DNA of 44,288 nucleotides from Nitrospirales bacterium (GTDB lineage: Bacteria; Nitrospirota; Nitrospiria; Nitrospirales; UBA8639), in assembly GCA_029261275.1 (NCBI GenBank), contig JAJDBR010000240.1:1-44288 (forward strand), in the 5' to 3' direction. Both the position numbers and the translations under genes were made by a program. This document shows, one piece after another, positions 9,060 through 18,612 of this stretch (position 1 is its first letter; every line of letters begins with the position of its first letter). The notes under the pieces were generated by a model. It made no database searches. It saw only the letters and a list, made by a program, of their open reading frames with translations, and was not told where the DNA came from.

Positions 9060-10406
9060 ATGCATTCCCGTGGATGGTTCTACGGATTTCTTGTAGGTGT
9101 CTTTCTACTTGTGCCCATATCGAGTAGGGCAATGGATGGACATGAATATCCTGAGAAATTGAAGCATTTTCGATCTTACCTCAATGCGAGGGGAGTCACT
9201 CTGGAAAATGTGAACACCACCGATATCGGCTCCAACGTCAACAATGAGGGCACCAACAAAGCCCTAGTCATTGGGGATATTGATTTGCTGCTCACCATTG
9301 ATACTCAAAAACTGGCCAACTGGAAGGGTGGAACAGTGTTTTTATCTGGATTGGGATTGTATGGCGGGAATATTGCCGAAGGTCGCGATGCTCAAGGTGT
9401 GAGTAATATTTCTGGCAACAATACATGGAAACTCTTCGAAGCCTGGTATCAACAAAATCTTTTTCAAGAAAGACTTTCTTTCTTAGCCGGACTGTATGAT
9501 GTGACCTCAGAATTCGATGTGATCAGTTCTGCGTCCGAACTATTTGTCAATAGCAGCTTTGGCACCAATCCTACGTTTGCCACCAGTGGGAAGAACGGTC
9601 CTTCAACATTTCCGAACGTTTCATTAGGGTTTCGCGCACAAGCCAAACTGACTGAAAACATCACTCTTCGGGCTGTAGTCGCTGATGGAGTCCCAGGCGA
9701 TCTACCCGACAATCCCGATACTCTTAACCTCAAATTGAGTGCCAAGGATGGGATCCTGTTCGCCACAGAGGTCGCGTACTATGTGGGTAAACCGGACGCT
9801 CAACAAACAGAGGAGCAGAAGGTAGGCCTGGAACGACCAAACCGGTTGGTCTTTCGCCGACTTGGGCGAGCCGCAGAGTTAGAATATGATGCGAAGGTTG
9901 CTCTGGGAGGGTGGCTCTACACCACCGATCAGGATGATTTGAGTAAACAGGATGGTGCCGGCAATCCTGTGGAGCGAAATGGAACGTATGGCATCTATGC
10001 ATTAGGCGAAAAGCGGGTGTTCGAAGAGCAGGGGCCAGGGGAACAGGGGCTTTGGCTTTTTGGGGAAGTCGCCTACGCCAATCCTAAGGTCAACCGTTTC
10101 TCTCACTATGTTGGAGGAGGTCTGATGTATCAAGGTCTCATTCCCGGTCGCGATCTGGACCAAACAGGATTCGGTTTCGCGATGGCCCGCAATGGCAGAC
10201 ATTATAAAGACGGGCAACGCGAAGAAGACAAGCGGGTGTCTGACCAGGAGATAGCATTAGAGTGGAGCCACGCGATTCAATTTTCTCCCGCTTTCACAAT
10301 CCAGCCAGACGTGCAATATATTATTCATCCCAATACGGATCCCACAGGCAATAATGCCATTGTTCTTCTCATGCGGCTGCAACTCACAGTGAATTGGTTC
10401 CAATGA
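9060..10406 (+). CDS. OprB-like carbohydrate-selective porin
   Basis: Outer-membrane barrel of about 448 residues. The start at ATG 9060 gives a clean signal peptide (hydrophobic FLVGVFLLVPI ending near SSRA). The frame is open 65 codons further upstream, but that stretch is basic and non-signal-like, so the longer form is rejected, although no strong ribosome site is visible at 9060. OprB-type features include the early GDIDLLLTIDT strand, FEAWYQQN followed by FLAGLYDVTSEFD, SELFVNSSFGTNP, and a C-terminal part in which FSPAFTIQPDVQYIIHPN precedes a final aromatic residue. The family transports sugars or other small polar solutes; the substrate here is unknown. It is divergent from the MscS gene, and the periplasmic amidohydrolase follows 116 bases downstream. 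Confidence 0.85.
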   Translation: MHSRGWFYGFLVGVFLLVPISSRAMDGHEYPEKLKHFRSYLNARGVTLENVNTTDIGSNVNNEGTNKALVIGDIDLLLTIDTQKLANWKGGTVFLSGLGLYGGNIAEGRDAQGVSNISGNNTWKLFEAWYQQNLFQERLSFLAGLYDVTSEFDVISSASELFVNSSFGTNPTFATSGKNGPSTFPNVSLGFRAQAKLTENITLRAVVADGVPGDLPDNPDTLNLKLSAKDGILFATEVAYYVGKPDAQQTEEQKVGLERPNRLVFRRLGRAAELEYDAKVALGGWLYTTDQDDLSKQDGAGNPVERNGTYGIYALGEKRVFEEQGPGEQGLWLFGEVAYANPKVNRFSHYVGGGLMYQGLIPGRDLDQTGFGFAMARNGRHYKDGQREEDKRVSDQEIALEWSHAIQFSPAFTIQPDVQYIIHPNTDPTGNNAIVLLMRLQLTVNWFQ

Positions 10407-10522
10407 TCAGCACTTTCTGGAGGAATGTTTTTTAAGCTAAAATACAGCGATTTTCATACACCTGCGGTTGCTTCTTCCTCAAAGAAAAGACACAGTACAT
10501 TGTTAAATGGAGATCCCAAAAA

Positions 10523-11926
10523 ATGAAACAACTCTTATTAGCGGCGATGTTAGTGGTTGGATCGATTTGCCCGTTGACGTTTCCGTCAGCAATTTCCGCA
10601 AAGGAAAGTGCCAACTCCCAAGTTCTTTTCACGAACGTCAACATCTTCGATGGCAAGACGGATAAGCTGGCGATCGGCCAGGACGTGCTAGTTGAAGAGA
10701 ATCTCATCAAGCAGATCGGCAAGGGTCTGGAGGCCAATGAAGGGGCCACGATCATTGATGGCAAAGGGCGGACGTTGATGCCAGGCTTAATCGACGGACA
10801 TGCCCATGTCATGCTGAACGGAAGTTACAGTCAAATAGAAACCAATATGGACTTAACCGATTTGGCCTATCGCGCAACAAGGGTCATGGAACGATTTTTA
10901 ATGGATGGGTTCACTGCGGTACGAGATATGGGCGGCCCCGCGTTTGGGTTGCAACGCAACATCGATGCAGGCTTTGTGCTTGGTCCCAGACTCTACCCAT
11001 CGGGCGCCTTTATTTCGCAGACGTCCGGCCACGGTGATTTCAGAGACCGCGCCGATGGTGGGTTCTCTGCTGCTCTTCCTGGGGATGTGTCGAACTTCCA
11101 ACGCTTTGGGATCGGGACCGTCGCTGATGGTGTTCCTGCAGTCCTAGCAGCTACGCGCCTGAATCTTCGAAATGGTGCCACTCAGATAAAGATCATGGCG
11201 GGTGGGGGTGGGTCATCACGGTTTGACCCGATGGATACGACGCAGTTCTCAAAAGAAGAAACCTGTGCGATTGTAGAAGCAACCAAAGATTGGGGCACCT
11301 ATGTGGCCGCCCATGTGTTTACTGATCGTGCCATGAACCGCCTGATGGAATGCGGGGTCAAATCCTTTGAGCACGCATTCTTTATGACCGAAGCCACGAT
11401 GAAGAAAATTGCCGAGAATGGAATATATGTCGTGCCGCAGATGTGGGGCCTATCACCTGACCTGGCTAAGAACCCCTTAATGCCGAAAGAAAAATTACCC
11501 ATGCTCGCACAATTGCAGAAAGAATATGGCGACCTTGGCAAGAAACTGGTCAAGCATGGGGTGAAAGTAGTTTTCGCTTCAGACTATGTGGGAGTATTTT
11601 CTGATGCCGAGCGAGCCCGCCGCTATGAACTTTGGTGGCGCACCCAGGCCTTCGGGAGCAACTTTGAAGTGCTGAAGCAGCTCACTTCAATAGCAGGCGA
11701 ATTGTTGGCGCTTTCTGGGCCACGCAATCCTTACAAAGCAGGGAAACAAGGCGTGATTGAAGAAGGTGCGTATGCGGACATTCTGCTAGTGAATGGGAAT
11801 CCGCTCAAAGATATTGCTGTGATCGGCGGCAATGAAAAGTGGTTTGATGCTGATCCAGAGTACAAACCTATTGATACATTACATCTGATCATGAAAGACG
11901 GCAAGATCTACAAAAATACGTTGTAA
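10523..11926 (+). CDS. Periplasmic metal-dependent amidohydrolase (imidazolonepropionase/prolidase-like)
   Basis: Amidohydrolase-superfamily enzyme of 467 residues with a signal peptide (MKQLLLAAMLVVGS, cleavage near AISA), so periplasmic. Residues about 33-85 are the N-terminal beta sandwich (FTNVNIFDGKTDKLA, MPGLIDGHAHV). Metal ligands: His93-x-His95 in DGHAHV, a probable carboxylated Lys in QIKIMAGGGGSS, His residues in YVAAHVF and KSFEHAFF, and the catalytic Asp in VVFASDYVG. The C-terminal part ends with the usual YADILLVNGNPLKDI signature. Related enzymes hydrolyse Xaa-Pro or other N-acyl amide bonds. The substrate cannot be read from sequence. The gene stands alone between the porin and the efflux operon. 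Confidence 0.9.
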   Translation: MKQLLLAAMLVVGSICPLTFPSAISAKESANSQVLFTNVNIFDGKTDKLAIGQDVLVEENLIKQIGKGLEANEGATIIDGKGRTLMPGLIDGHAHVMLNGSYSQIETNMDLTDLAYRATRVMERFLMDGFTAVRDMGGPAFGLQRNIDAGFVLGPRLYPSGAFISQTSGHGDFRDRADGGFSAALPGDVSNFQRFGIGTVADGVPAVLAATRLNLRNGATQIKIMAGGGGSSRFDPMDTTQFSKEETCAIVEATKDWGTYVAAHVFTDRAMNRLMECGVKSFEHAFFMTEATMKKIAENGIYVVPQMWGLSPDLAKNPLMPKEKLPMLAQLQKEYGDLGKKLVKHGVKVVFASDYVGVFSDAERARRYELWWRTQAFGSNFEVLKQLTSIAGELLALSGPRNPYKAGKQGVIEEGAYADILLVNGNPLKDIAVIGGNEKWFDADPEYKPIDTLHLIMKDGKIYKNTL

Positions 11927-12009
11927 GAGCCTTGGTTTTCAAAAGAAAACACATGATATATTTTCTTTAAAATCTGGCCATTAAATGGGTTTTGTCATTG
12001 GCCATGAGT

Positions 12010-12106
12010 GGTCTTGCTAGTGCCAAGACCTCCGCTATGGTGATATGTAATGATAGGGCTGTGCTCCAACAAGGTGGATATCTTGAGTACCGGAATGTCG
12101 ACTCAA
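12010..12106. promoter_or_regulatory. Two inverted repeats upstream of the efflux operon
   Basis: The 236-base gap before the RND operon holds a hairpin with perfect 7-base arms, GGTCTTG (12010-12016) and CAAGACC (12024-12030), without a following T tract. It also holds a separated dyad, TTGAGT (12083-12088) and ACTCAA (12101-12106), with a 12-base spacer, ending 58 bases before the adaptor start. Such dyads are typical of repressor operators at efflux promoters, but no regulator gene is adjacent, so the role is inferred. Confidence 0.35.
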
Positions 12107-12163
12107 TTTCTGGAAGCTATTCATAGTATATTTTTTCCCTGTAACTATGATGGAAGCTAGGCA

Positions 12164-13435
12164 ATGAGAACTAGGATTGTAAGTATGAATATCCTTCAAG
12201 CTCTTCTGTTTTGCCCGAAGAATGCCGTGCCAAACTTTCTCGTCATATTGGGGATCGCTCTTGTTTTCATTGCAGGATGTGGAGGGGAGTCCAAACCTCC
12301 TGCTCCTCCATCGCCATCAGTGATCGTTGCCCCTGTTGTTCAGAAAACAGTGTCCATTTATGGGGAGTACGTTGGACAGACGGAATCTCCCAGGTCGATT
12401 GAGTTACGAGCAAGAGTTGAAGGGTTTCTTGACAAGATTAATTTTAAAGAAGGGAATTTAGTCAACAAAGGGGACTTGTTATTTATTATTGATCCTCGAA
12501 AATATAGGGCGGACCTGCAACAAGCGAAAGCTCAATTAGCCGGGAATAAAGCTGCTCTTCTAAAAGCCCGCCAGGATGCAAAACGTTATCAATCACTTCA
12601 TGCCAAAGATGCGGTGAGTACGAGCCGCCTTGAAAGCGTCGTAGCTCATGAGAAGCAAATGGAAGCGACCGTGCGGGCCGACTACCAATTATTAGAGCAG
12701 GCCAAACTGAATCTGAGCTTCACCAAAGTTTTTGCTCCCCTGTCGGGCCGCATTGGTCGGACAGATGTACGGGTCGGTTCGCTTGTTGGAAAAGCAGATC
12801 CGACCCTCCTGGCGACGATTTCACAGGTTGATCCGGTCTTTGTCAATATCAGCGTCAGCGAGAGGGATTATCTCTTAACTGCCAAGCGCATGGATGACAT
12901 CAAGAAGAATCAGCCTGCTGGGGAACACAATGCCAAAAAAAAATCTTCCTTAACGATGATTCTCGCTGATGATAGTGTTCACGCTTTTAATGGAACCATT
13001 AATTTCGTGGGACGAACGGTGGATGAATTTACTTCTACCCTTCCCCTTCGAATCGAATTTCCTAACCCCAAGGGGATTCTTCGCCCCGGCCAGTTTGCAA
13101 GAATTCGAGCTGTGCTTTCAGAGCACCCGAACGCCCTATTAATTCCTCAGCGGGCCGTACAAGAGGGAATGGAAGGTACCTCGGTTTTCGTAGTCAGCGC
13201 GGACAACATCGTTGAAAAACGACGGATCAAGGTTGGAAGCCGACAGGGGAGCCAATGGGTCATTGAAGAGGGGCTTCGCCCTGGGGAGCAGGTCATAACT
13301 GAAGGTCTTCAGAAAGTACGCCCGGGGATTCAGGTGAATCTGACCACGGAACAGACTCCCGGGAATGGGCATTCTCTTCCTGCGCCAGAAACCTCAAAAT
13401 CCAACCCCCCCACTGAATCGACTCCTGAGACTTAG
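12164..13435 (+). CDS. RND efflux periplasmic adaptor (AcrA/MexA type)
   Basis: Membrane-fusion protein of about 423 residues linking the inner-membrane pump to the outer-membrane channel. A signal sequence ends in the lipobox FIAGC, so it is lipid-anchored. Then come the half-lipoyl motif (IELRARVEGFLDKINFKEG with a following DPRKY), an alpha-helical hairpin rich in Ala/Lys/Gln (about residues 115-180), the second lipoyl half (FTKVFAPLSGRIGRTDV), a beta barrel and a membrane-proximal domain (GLRPGEQVITEGLQKVRPG). The C-terminus is a Pro/Thr/Ser-rich tail. The inner-membrane pump gene begins 2 bases after its stop codon. The ribosome site at ATG 12164 is weak; ATG 12185 is an alternative. Confidence 0.95.
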   Translation: MRTRIVSMNILQALLFCPKNAVPNFLVILGIALVFIAGCGGESKPPAPPSPSVIVAPVVQKTVSIYGEYVGQTESPRSIELRARVEGFLDKINFKEGNLVNKGDLLFIIDPRKYRADLQQAKAQLAGNKAALLKARQDAKRYQSLHAKDAVSTSRLESVVAHEKQMEATVRADYQLLEQAKLNLSFTKVFAPLSGRIGRTDVRVGSLVGKADPTLLATISQVDPVFVNISVSERDYLLTAKRMDDIKKNQPAGEHNAKKKSSLTMILADDSVHAFNGTINFVGRTVDEFTSTLPLRIEFPNPKGILRPGQFARIRAVLSEHPNALLIPQRAVQEGMEGTSVFVVSADNIVEKRRIKVGSRQGSQWVIEEGLRPGEQVITEGLQKVRPGIQVNLTTEQTPGNGHSLPAPETSKSNPPTESTPET

Positions 13436-13437
13436 TT

Positions 13438-16400
13438 GTGGTTAATTTTTTCATTGACCGCCCAATTTTTTCCTCTGTTATTTCAATCCTCATCGTCCTA
13501 TCGGGTGTAATCTCCCTATTAGGGCTGCCCATTGCCCAATTTCCTGAAATTACCCCTCCTCAAGTCGAAGTCAAAACCTCCTATCCAGGGGCCGGAGCTG
13601 ATGTCGTCGAGATGACCGTTGCCTCTCCCATTGAGCAGGAAGTCAATGGTGTAGAGAACATGATTTATATGTCCTCGCAAAGCACTAACGATGGTTCTAT
13701 GACCTTAAACGTGACATTCGATGTTGGAACCAACCTTGACCAAGCAGCCGTCAATATACAAAACCGGGTAGCCATTGCTGAGAGTAAGTTGCCAGAGGAA
13801 GTGATTCGAAACGGTATTACCACCAAGAAAAAATCTACGAGTCTCTTAATGGTTGTGGCGCTTCAATCCACGAGTGACCAATTTGGACAACTGTTTCTGA
13901 GCAACTACTCGGCCATCAATATCCTTGACCAGCTCAAACGTTTACCGGGCGTTGGAGATGCCAAAGATATGGCGGCACGTGATTATGGGATGAGAGTTTG
14001 GCTCAACCCTGATCGATTGACGGAACTTGGATTGACTGTCACGGATGTGGCTAATGCGATAAAAGAGCAAAACGTTCAATTCGCCGCGGGGCAAATCGGG
14101 CAGGCCCCAGCTCCACCAGGCCAAGAGTTTCAATACAACCTCAAGGCGAAAGGCCGGCTCACTGAAGTATCAGAGTTTGAAAATATTATTTTGCGGACTG
14201 GTACGGGTGGATCCATGGTTCGGGTGAAAGACGTGGCAACGGTGGAGCTAGGCGCCCAGTCCTATTCCCAATTTGGCCGGCTCAATGGTGAGCCGACGAC
14301 CTTGATCGGTGTGTACCAACTCCCTGGTGCCAATGCCCTAGAGACCGCGAAGAGGATTCGTGGAACGATGCAGGAACTCTCAGAGCGTTTCCCTGATGGT
14401 CTTGTCTATAGCGTACCGTATGATACGACGATTTTCGTGACCGAATCTATCAAGGAAGTTGTTATCACATTATTTGAGGCCATCGCGCTCGTGTTTCTGA
14501 CGGTCTTTATCTTTCTTCAGAACTGGCGAGCCACGCTGATTCCCTTGATGACCATTCCTGTTTCCCTCATCGGGACGTTTGCTTTTTTGAACGCGTTTGG
14601 TTTTTCTCTGAATACCTTAACGCTGTTTGGTTTAGTCTTGGCCATCGGCAATGTCGTTGATGATGCCATTGTGGTTGTCGAAGGGACCCAACGGTATATT
14701 GATGAGGAAGGAATGTCCCCGCGTCTGGCAGCGAAAAAGGCGATGAGTGAAGTGACCGGTCCTATCGTCGCGACGACGTTGGTCCTTTTAGCCGTGTTTA
14801 TTCCCGTTACGTTTCTTGGAGGAATTACAGGTCGGTTGTTTCAACAATTCGCCATCACGATTTCCGTGGCTGTTTCCTTATCCAGCTTCAATGCTCTGAC
14901 GTTGAGCCCGGCGTTATGCGCGGTCCTCCTACGGCCGTCTCATCAGGCCAAGGGACCTCTCGGCTGGTTTTTTGGACACTTTAATCGTCTTTTTGATCGA
15001 TTCACGAATGGGTATGAGCGATCAGTTAAATTGTCCGTGAAACGTATGGGTGTGTCATGTGCCATTTTCGGAATATTGGTCGTGGCCACCGTTGGACTTT
15101 TCTCCGCCCTACCGACCGCCTTTGTTCCAGAGGAAGATCAAGGATACTTTTTTGTCAATATTCAGCTTCCGGATGCGGCATCGCTCGAGCGAACCACCAA
15201 TGTCGTAGATCAAGTTGAGGCTATATTGAAAGACACGCCTGGGATTAGAGACGTCATCACCTTCGGCGGATTGAGTATTTTGAACAATACGGTGAGCTCA
15301 AATGTGACCTCAATCATTCCAGTTTTGACTCCATGGGCGGAACGAGCTTCGCCAGATCTTCAAGCCACTAATCTTTCCAGACGCGTGGGAGCTAAGTTAC
15401 GGGCCATTCCTAATGCCGTGATTGTGGCATTTAATCCCCCTGCTATTTCGGGTCTGGGAAATGCTGGAGGGTTTCAGTTTCAGCTTCAAGACCGAGGGGG
15501 TGGAACCCTTCAAGGTCTTGTTGATGTGTCCAATGAAGTCATGGCTGCTGGCCAACGGGCAGAGATCAATCCACCGTTCACCATGTTTCGAGCCAATGTT
15601 CCGCAATTAGCAGTGGAACTTGATCGGACCAAGGCCAAAATTCTGGGAATTCCGCTACAGGAAATCTTCAGTTCTATTCAAACGTACTTTGGCTCATTTT
15701 ATGTGAACGACTTTAATAAATTTGGCCGCACGTTTAAAGTTATGACGCAGGCCGATGCAAAATTTCGGACAACACCAGAGGACATCAAGCGGATTCAAGT
15801 CCGCACGGAGTCAGGGCGGATGGTTCCCTTAAGCACTCTCGTCACGGTTACTCCAACCGTTGGACCCGAATCGATCACCCGATACAATCTCTATCGGACG
15901 GTGGAAATCATGGGATCAGCCAAGCCTGGGTATAGTTCCGGGCAAGCATTAGAAGCGATGGAAGACGTGGCACGGAACGTTCTTCCTAAAAACATGGGGT
16001 TTGAATGGACGACGATCGCCTATCAGGAGAAAATTTCAGGTGGACAAGTTCCTGTGATTTTTGCCCTTGGCATGGTGTTTGTCTTTTTAATCCTCGCCGC
16101 TCAATATGAGAGTTGGTCGGTACCATTTGCCGTTATTTTGGCGGTGCCCATTGGCATATTCGGTGCGGTTGGGGCCCAATTTCTGCGGGGATTAGACCTT
16201 GGAGTGTATGCTCAAATCGGGCTGATTATTCTTGTAGGACTCGTGGCAAAAAATGCCATCCTCATCGTGGAATTTGCGAAACTTCGGTACGAGGAAGGTC
16301 TGCCCCTTCGGGAGGCGGCGACAGCTGCGGCACGGCAACGGCTGCGTCCAATCCTTATGACATCCTTTGCTTTTATTCTTGGAGTGGTTCCACTCGTCGT

Positions 16401-16599
16401 GGCGACGGGTGCGGGAGCCGCAAGTCGCGTGTCCTTAGGGACATCGGTGTTTGGCGGAATGCTCGCAGGAACATTGATCCTTATATTTTTAGTCCCTGTA
16501 TTTTTTGTGGTTGTTCAACGGTTAAGTGGGCAGGACTTTTCTCAGCATGCACGTCCATCAGAGGATTCTTTTTCTGAGGAAAATCCCCCAATCCATTAA
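13438..16599 (+). CDS. RND efflux inner-membrane transporter, HAE1 family (AcrB/MexB type)
   Basis: Proton-driven multidrug exporter of 1053 residues, the usual length for hydrophobe/amphiphile RND pumps. The start is GTG 13438, giving the family N-terminus MVNFFIDRPIF. Two bases separate it from the adaptor stop, indicating translational coupling. Visible features: TM1; porter domains (FPEITPPQVEVKTSYPGA, TVASPIEQEVNGVE); TM4 with the proton-relay Asp pair in GNVVDDAIVVVEG; the repeat half beginning after LPTAFVPEEDQGYFF; and TM10 with the conserved Lys in GLVAKNAILIVEFAKL. The C-terminal tail is short and acidic. Substrates cannot be predicted; the complete three-gene operon suggests a working tripartite pump. 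Confidence 0.97.
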   Translation: MVNFFIDRPIFSSVISILIVLSGVISLLGLPIAQFPEITPPQVEVKTSYPGAGADVVEMTVASPIEQEVNGVENMIYMSSQSTNDGSMTLNVTFDVGTNLDQAAVNIQNRVAIAESKLPEEVIRNGITTKKKSTSLLMVVALQSTSDQFGQLFLSNYSAINILDQLKRLPGVGDAKDMAARDYGMRVWLNPDRLTELGLTVTDVANAIKEQNVQFAAGQIGQAPAPPGQEFQYNLKAKGRLTEVSEFENIILRTGTGGSMVRVKDVATVELGAQSYSQFGRLNGEPTTLIGVYQLPGANALETAKRIRGTMQELSERFPDGLVYSVPYDTTIFVTESIKEVVITLFEAIALVFLTVFIFLQNWRATLIPLMTIPVSLIGTFAFLNAFGFSLNTLTLFGLVLAIGNVVDDAIVVVEGTQRYIDEEGMSPRLAAKKAMSEVTGPIVATTLVLLAVFIPVTFLGGITGRLFQQFAITISVAVSLSSFNALTLSPALCAVLLRPSHQAKGPLGWFFGHFNRLFDRFTNGYERSVKLSVKRMGVSCAIFGILVVATVGLFSALPTAFVPEEDQGYFFVNIQLPDAASLERTTNVVDQVEAILKDTPGIRDVITFGGLSILNNTVSSNVTSIIPVLTPWAERASPDLQATNLSRRVGAKLRAIPNAVIVAFNPPAISGLGNAGGFQFQLQDRGGGTLQGLVDVSNEVMAAGQRAEINPPFTMFRANVPQLAVELDRTKAKILGIPLQEIFSSIQTYFGSFYVNDFNKFGRTFKVMTQADAKFRTTPEDIKRIQVRTESGRMVPLSTLVTVTPTVGPESITRYNLYRTVEIMGSAKPGYSSGQALEAMEDVARNVLPKNMGFEWTTIAYQEKISGGQVPVIFALGMVFVFLILAAQYESWSVPFAVILAVPIGIFGAVGAQFLRGLDLGVYAQIGLIILVGLVAKNAILIVEFAKLRYEEGLPLREAATAAARQRLRPILMTSFAFILGVVPLVVATGAGAASRVSLGTSVFGGMLAGTLILIFLVPVFFVVVQRLSGQDFSQHARPSEDSFSEENPPIH

Positions 16600-16615
16600 G
16601 AGGAGGTTCGTCATA

Positions 16616-18055
16616 ATGTTCCTATCTCTTCTCTTCCTTTTCTCTAGTCTTGTGTTTGTGGGTTGTACGATTGGCCCGGATTATGAGCGTCCCGCCATAT
16701 CCCAACCAGAGGGATTTCGGAATCAACTTCCAGAAGTTCTTGATACTCATTCTTTAGCAGATACCCCCTGGTGGGAACTGTTTCAGGACAAGGAACTTCA
16801 GGTCCTGATTCGCACGGCGCTTGAACACAATAACGACCTGTTATTGGCGATCGCGCGAATTGAAGAAGCCCGTGCGGAGTTGGGGATTACCCGATCAAGT
16901 TTATTTCCTACCATTGAAGGGGGTTCCAGTTTTTCCAAAGAAAGAATTGCAGAAACTGATCAACAGGCTGATTTTACGTTGGAAACGTACAAGTTAGGCG
17001 GAGCCCTTTCCTGGGAAATTGATATCTGGGGACAGCTGCGCCGTGCCACTGAGGCATCTCGTGCAAGATTGTTGGCCAGTCAGGAAGCCAGACGCGCCGT
17101 TACGATTGGGCTGGTGAGCCAAGTTGCTCAATCCTATTTTGAACTCCGTGCTGTAGATCTCCAGCTGGCTATTACTCGTCGGACCGTTGAAACCAGAGCA
17201 AAGACCTCCAAAATCGTCAACTTTCGCTATGAAGATGGGTTGGTCTCTGGTCTTGATAAGGCAAGAGCGGAGGCTGAAGTAGTGAGAGTGAGCGCTCAGA
17301 TTCCAGACCTCGAACGGCAAATTGTTCAAACAGAAAATGCCCTGAGTATTCTATTAGGACAAAACCCTACCGGCATCGTTCGAGGTCGTACTCTTACAGA
17401 TCAAGCTACGCCTCCCGTCGTGCCGGCTGGGCTCCCTTCGGCACTGCTGGAACGTCGACCAGATATTATGCAAGCTGAGCAACGACTGGTGTCCGCCAAT
17501 GCTGAAATTGGAGTGGCAAAAGGAAATTTTTTCCCACGGTTTACACTCACGGGAGATTTAGGTGTGACGAGTAGTGATCTCGATAACTTATTTACCGGGC
17601 CAGCAAAATTTTGGGGAATCGGCCCTGGAGTTACCTTACCCTTCTTTACAGCTGGTCGAAATATGGCCAACCTAAATGCCGCAGAAGCGCGCCAGCAACA
17701 GGCCCTCATTCAGTACCAACAAACTATCTTAGAAAGTTTCCGTGAAGTGGAAGATGCTCTTATTGCCTATCAGAAGTTTCGCCTCATACAAACACAGCAG
17801 AAAAAACTGGTGACACTGAACCAACGTGCGGTGGAATTGGCCGGGACTCGGTATGAAGAAGGTCTCGCTGACTACATTGATGTGCTTGATTCCCAACGGG
17901 AACTGTTCTCTGCAGAACTTGACTTGGCACAAACGCAACGAGCCCAACTGGTGGCCGTGGTACAGCTGTACAAAGCTCTTGGTGGTGGATGGAATCCGGA
18001 AATGGATCCCGATTATGGGGACGCCACAGCACCCTCACCGTTGAAATTAATGTAA
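16616..18055 (+). CDS. RND efflux outer-membrane factor lipoprotein (NodT/OprM type)
   Basis: TolC-like channel subunit of about 479 residues, third gene of the pump operon. ATG 16616 is chosen because AGGAGG lies at 16601-16606 and it begins a signal peptide with lipobox FVGC; an upstream in-frame ATG overlaps the pump gene and has no such support. The N-terminal CTIGPDYERP motif is diagnostic of the NodT group. Two tandem halves follow, each with long helices and beta strands: the first contains ARIEEARAELGITRSSLFP, the second ALLERRPDIMQAEQRLVSA and a VTLPFFTAGR turn. It forms the trimeric exit duct for the adaptor and pump encoded just upstream. Confidence 0.95.
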   Translation: MFLSLLFLFSSLVFVGCTIGPDYERPAISQPEGFRNQLPEVLDTHSLADTPWWELFQDKELQVLIRTALEHNNDLLLAIARIEEARAELGITRSSLFPTIEGGSSFSKERIAETDQQADFTLETYKLGGALSWEIDIWGQLRRATEASRARLLASQEARRAVTIGLVSQVAQSYFELRAVDLQLAITRRTVETRAKTSKIVNFRYEDGLVSGLDKARAEAEVVRVSAQIPDLERQIVQTENALSILLGQNPTGIVRGRTLTDQATPPVVPAGLPSALLERRPDIMQAEQRLVSANAEIGVAKGNFFPRFTLTGDLGVTSSDLDNLFTGPAKFWGIGPGVTLPFFTAGRNMANLNAAEARQQQALIQYQQTILESFREVEDALIAYQKFRLIQTQQKKLVTLNQRAVELAGTRYEEGLADYIDVLDSQRELFSAELDLAQTQRAQLVAVVQLYKALGGGWNPEMDPDYGDATAPSPLKLM

Positions 18056-18165
18056 CCCATCTTCATTTTCAACGAACACATAGTTGTGCGGTTGGTCAGA
18101 GCGCCCATGTACCCGAAACAGTCTTTAGTCCTAAATTCATTGTTCATGGTTTGAGAAGAGGGCAT

Positions 18166-18607
18166 GTGGAAATAGCTGATTTGGGTATATTCAAGAAAAC
18201 GTGGTGCTTAGCAGTCTTGTGTTTCTGGATGAGTGCCTGCCCGCAGGAGTCTTCGGCACAGGATCAAACGACTGCAATGTCTGGAACCCTCCTTATCCGA
18301 AACGTGACGCTAATCGATCAGAGGGGAGAAACGGAAGATACCATCGTCGATATCCTGATCCGGGACAACCAGCTTGACGCGATCATTCAGGAGAAGATCT
18401 CCAGGGATATGGCGAAACTGGCGATGGATGGGAAAAAGGCATTCTGCTATGGAAGCTAGAATGAGGCAAAGCGGCAATTTTCATAGTTCTTGACGGTGCT
18501 TCACGAGAAGATTTTCAGATATTGGTGGACATAGTCACCCACGTACTTTTGCGATAAAAAACGGGGTAATCGAACGCAATTGGCTGGTTAAAGTTATTAA
18601 GGAGTAA
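18166..18607 (+). pseudogene. Decayed secreted amidohydrolase-like gene
   Basis: A signal-peptide-like start (GTG 18166 is one option) leads into the beta-sandwich opening typical of amidohydrolases, GTLLIRNVTLIDQRGETED, but the frame stops at 18457-18459. The protein continues in shifted frames. From about 18443 a -1 shift gives LLWKLE, a TGA, then GKAAIFIVLDGASREDF. After another shift near 18540 it reads TFAIKNGVIERNWLVKVIKE and stops at 18605-18607. These are the end motifs of the same family, whose short relatives I recall lacking most of the catalytic barrel. At least two frameshifts and one nonsense codon mean true decay is likely. Its last bases supply the AAGGAG ribosome site of the DUF502 gene that follows. 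Confidence 0.7.
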
Positions 18608-18612
18608 CCATT

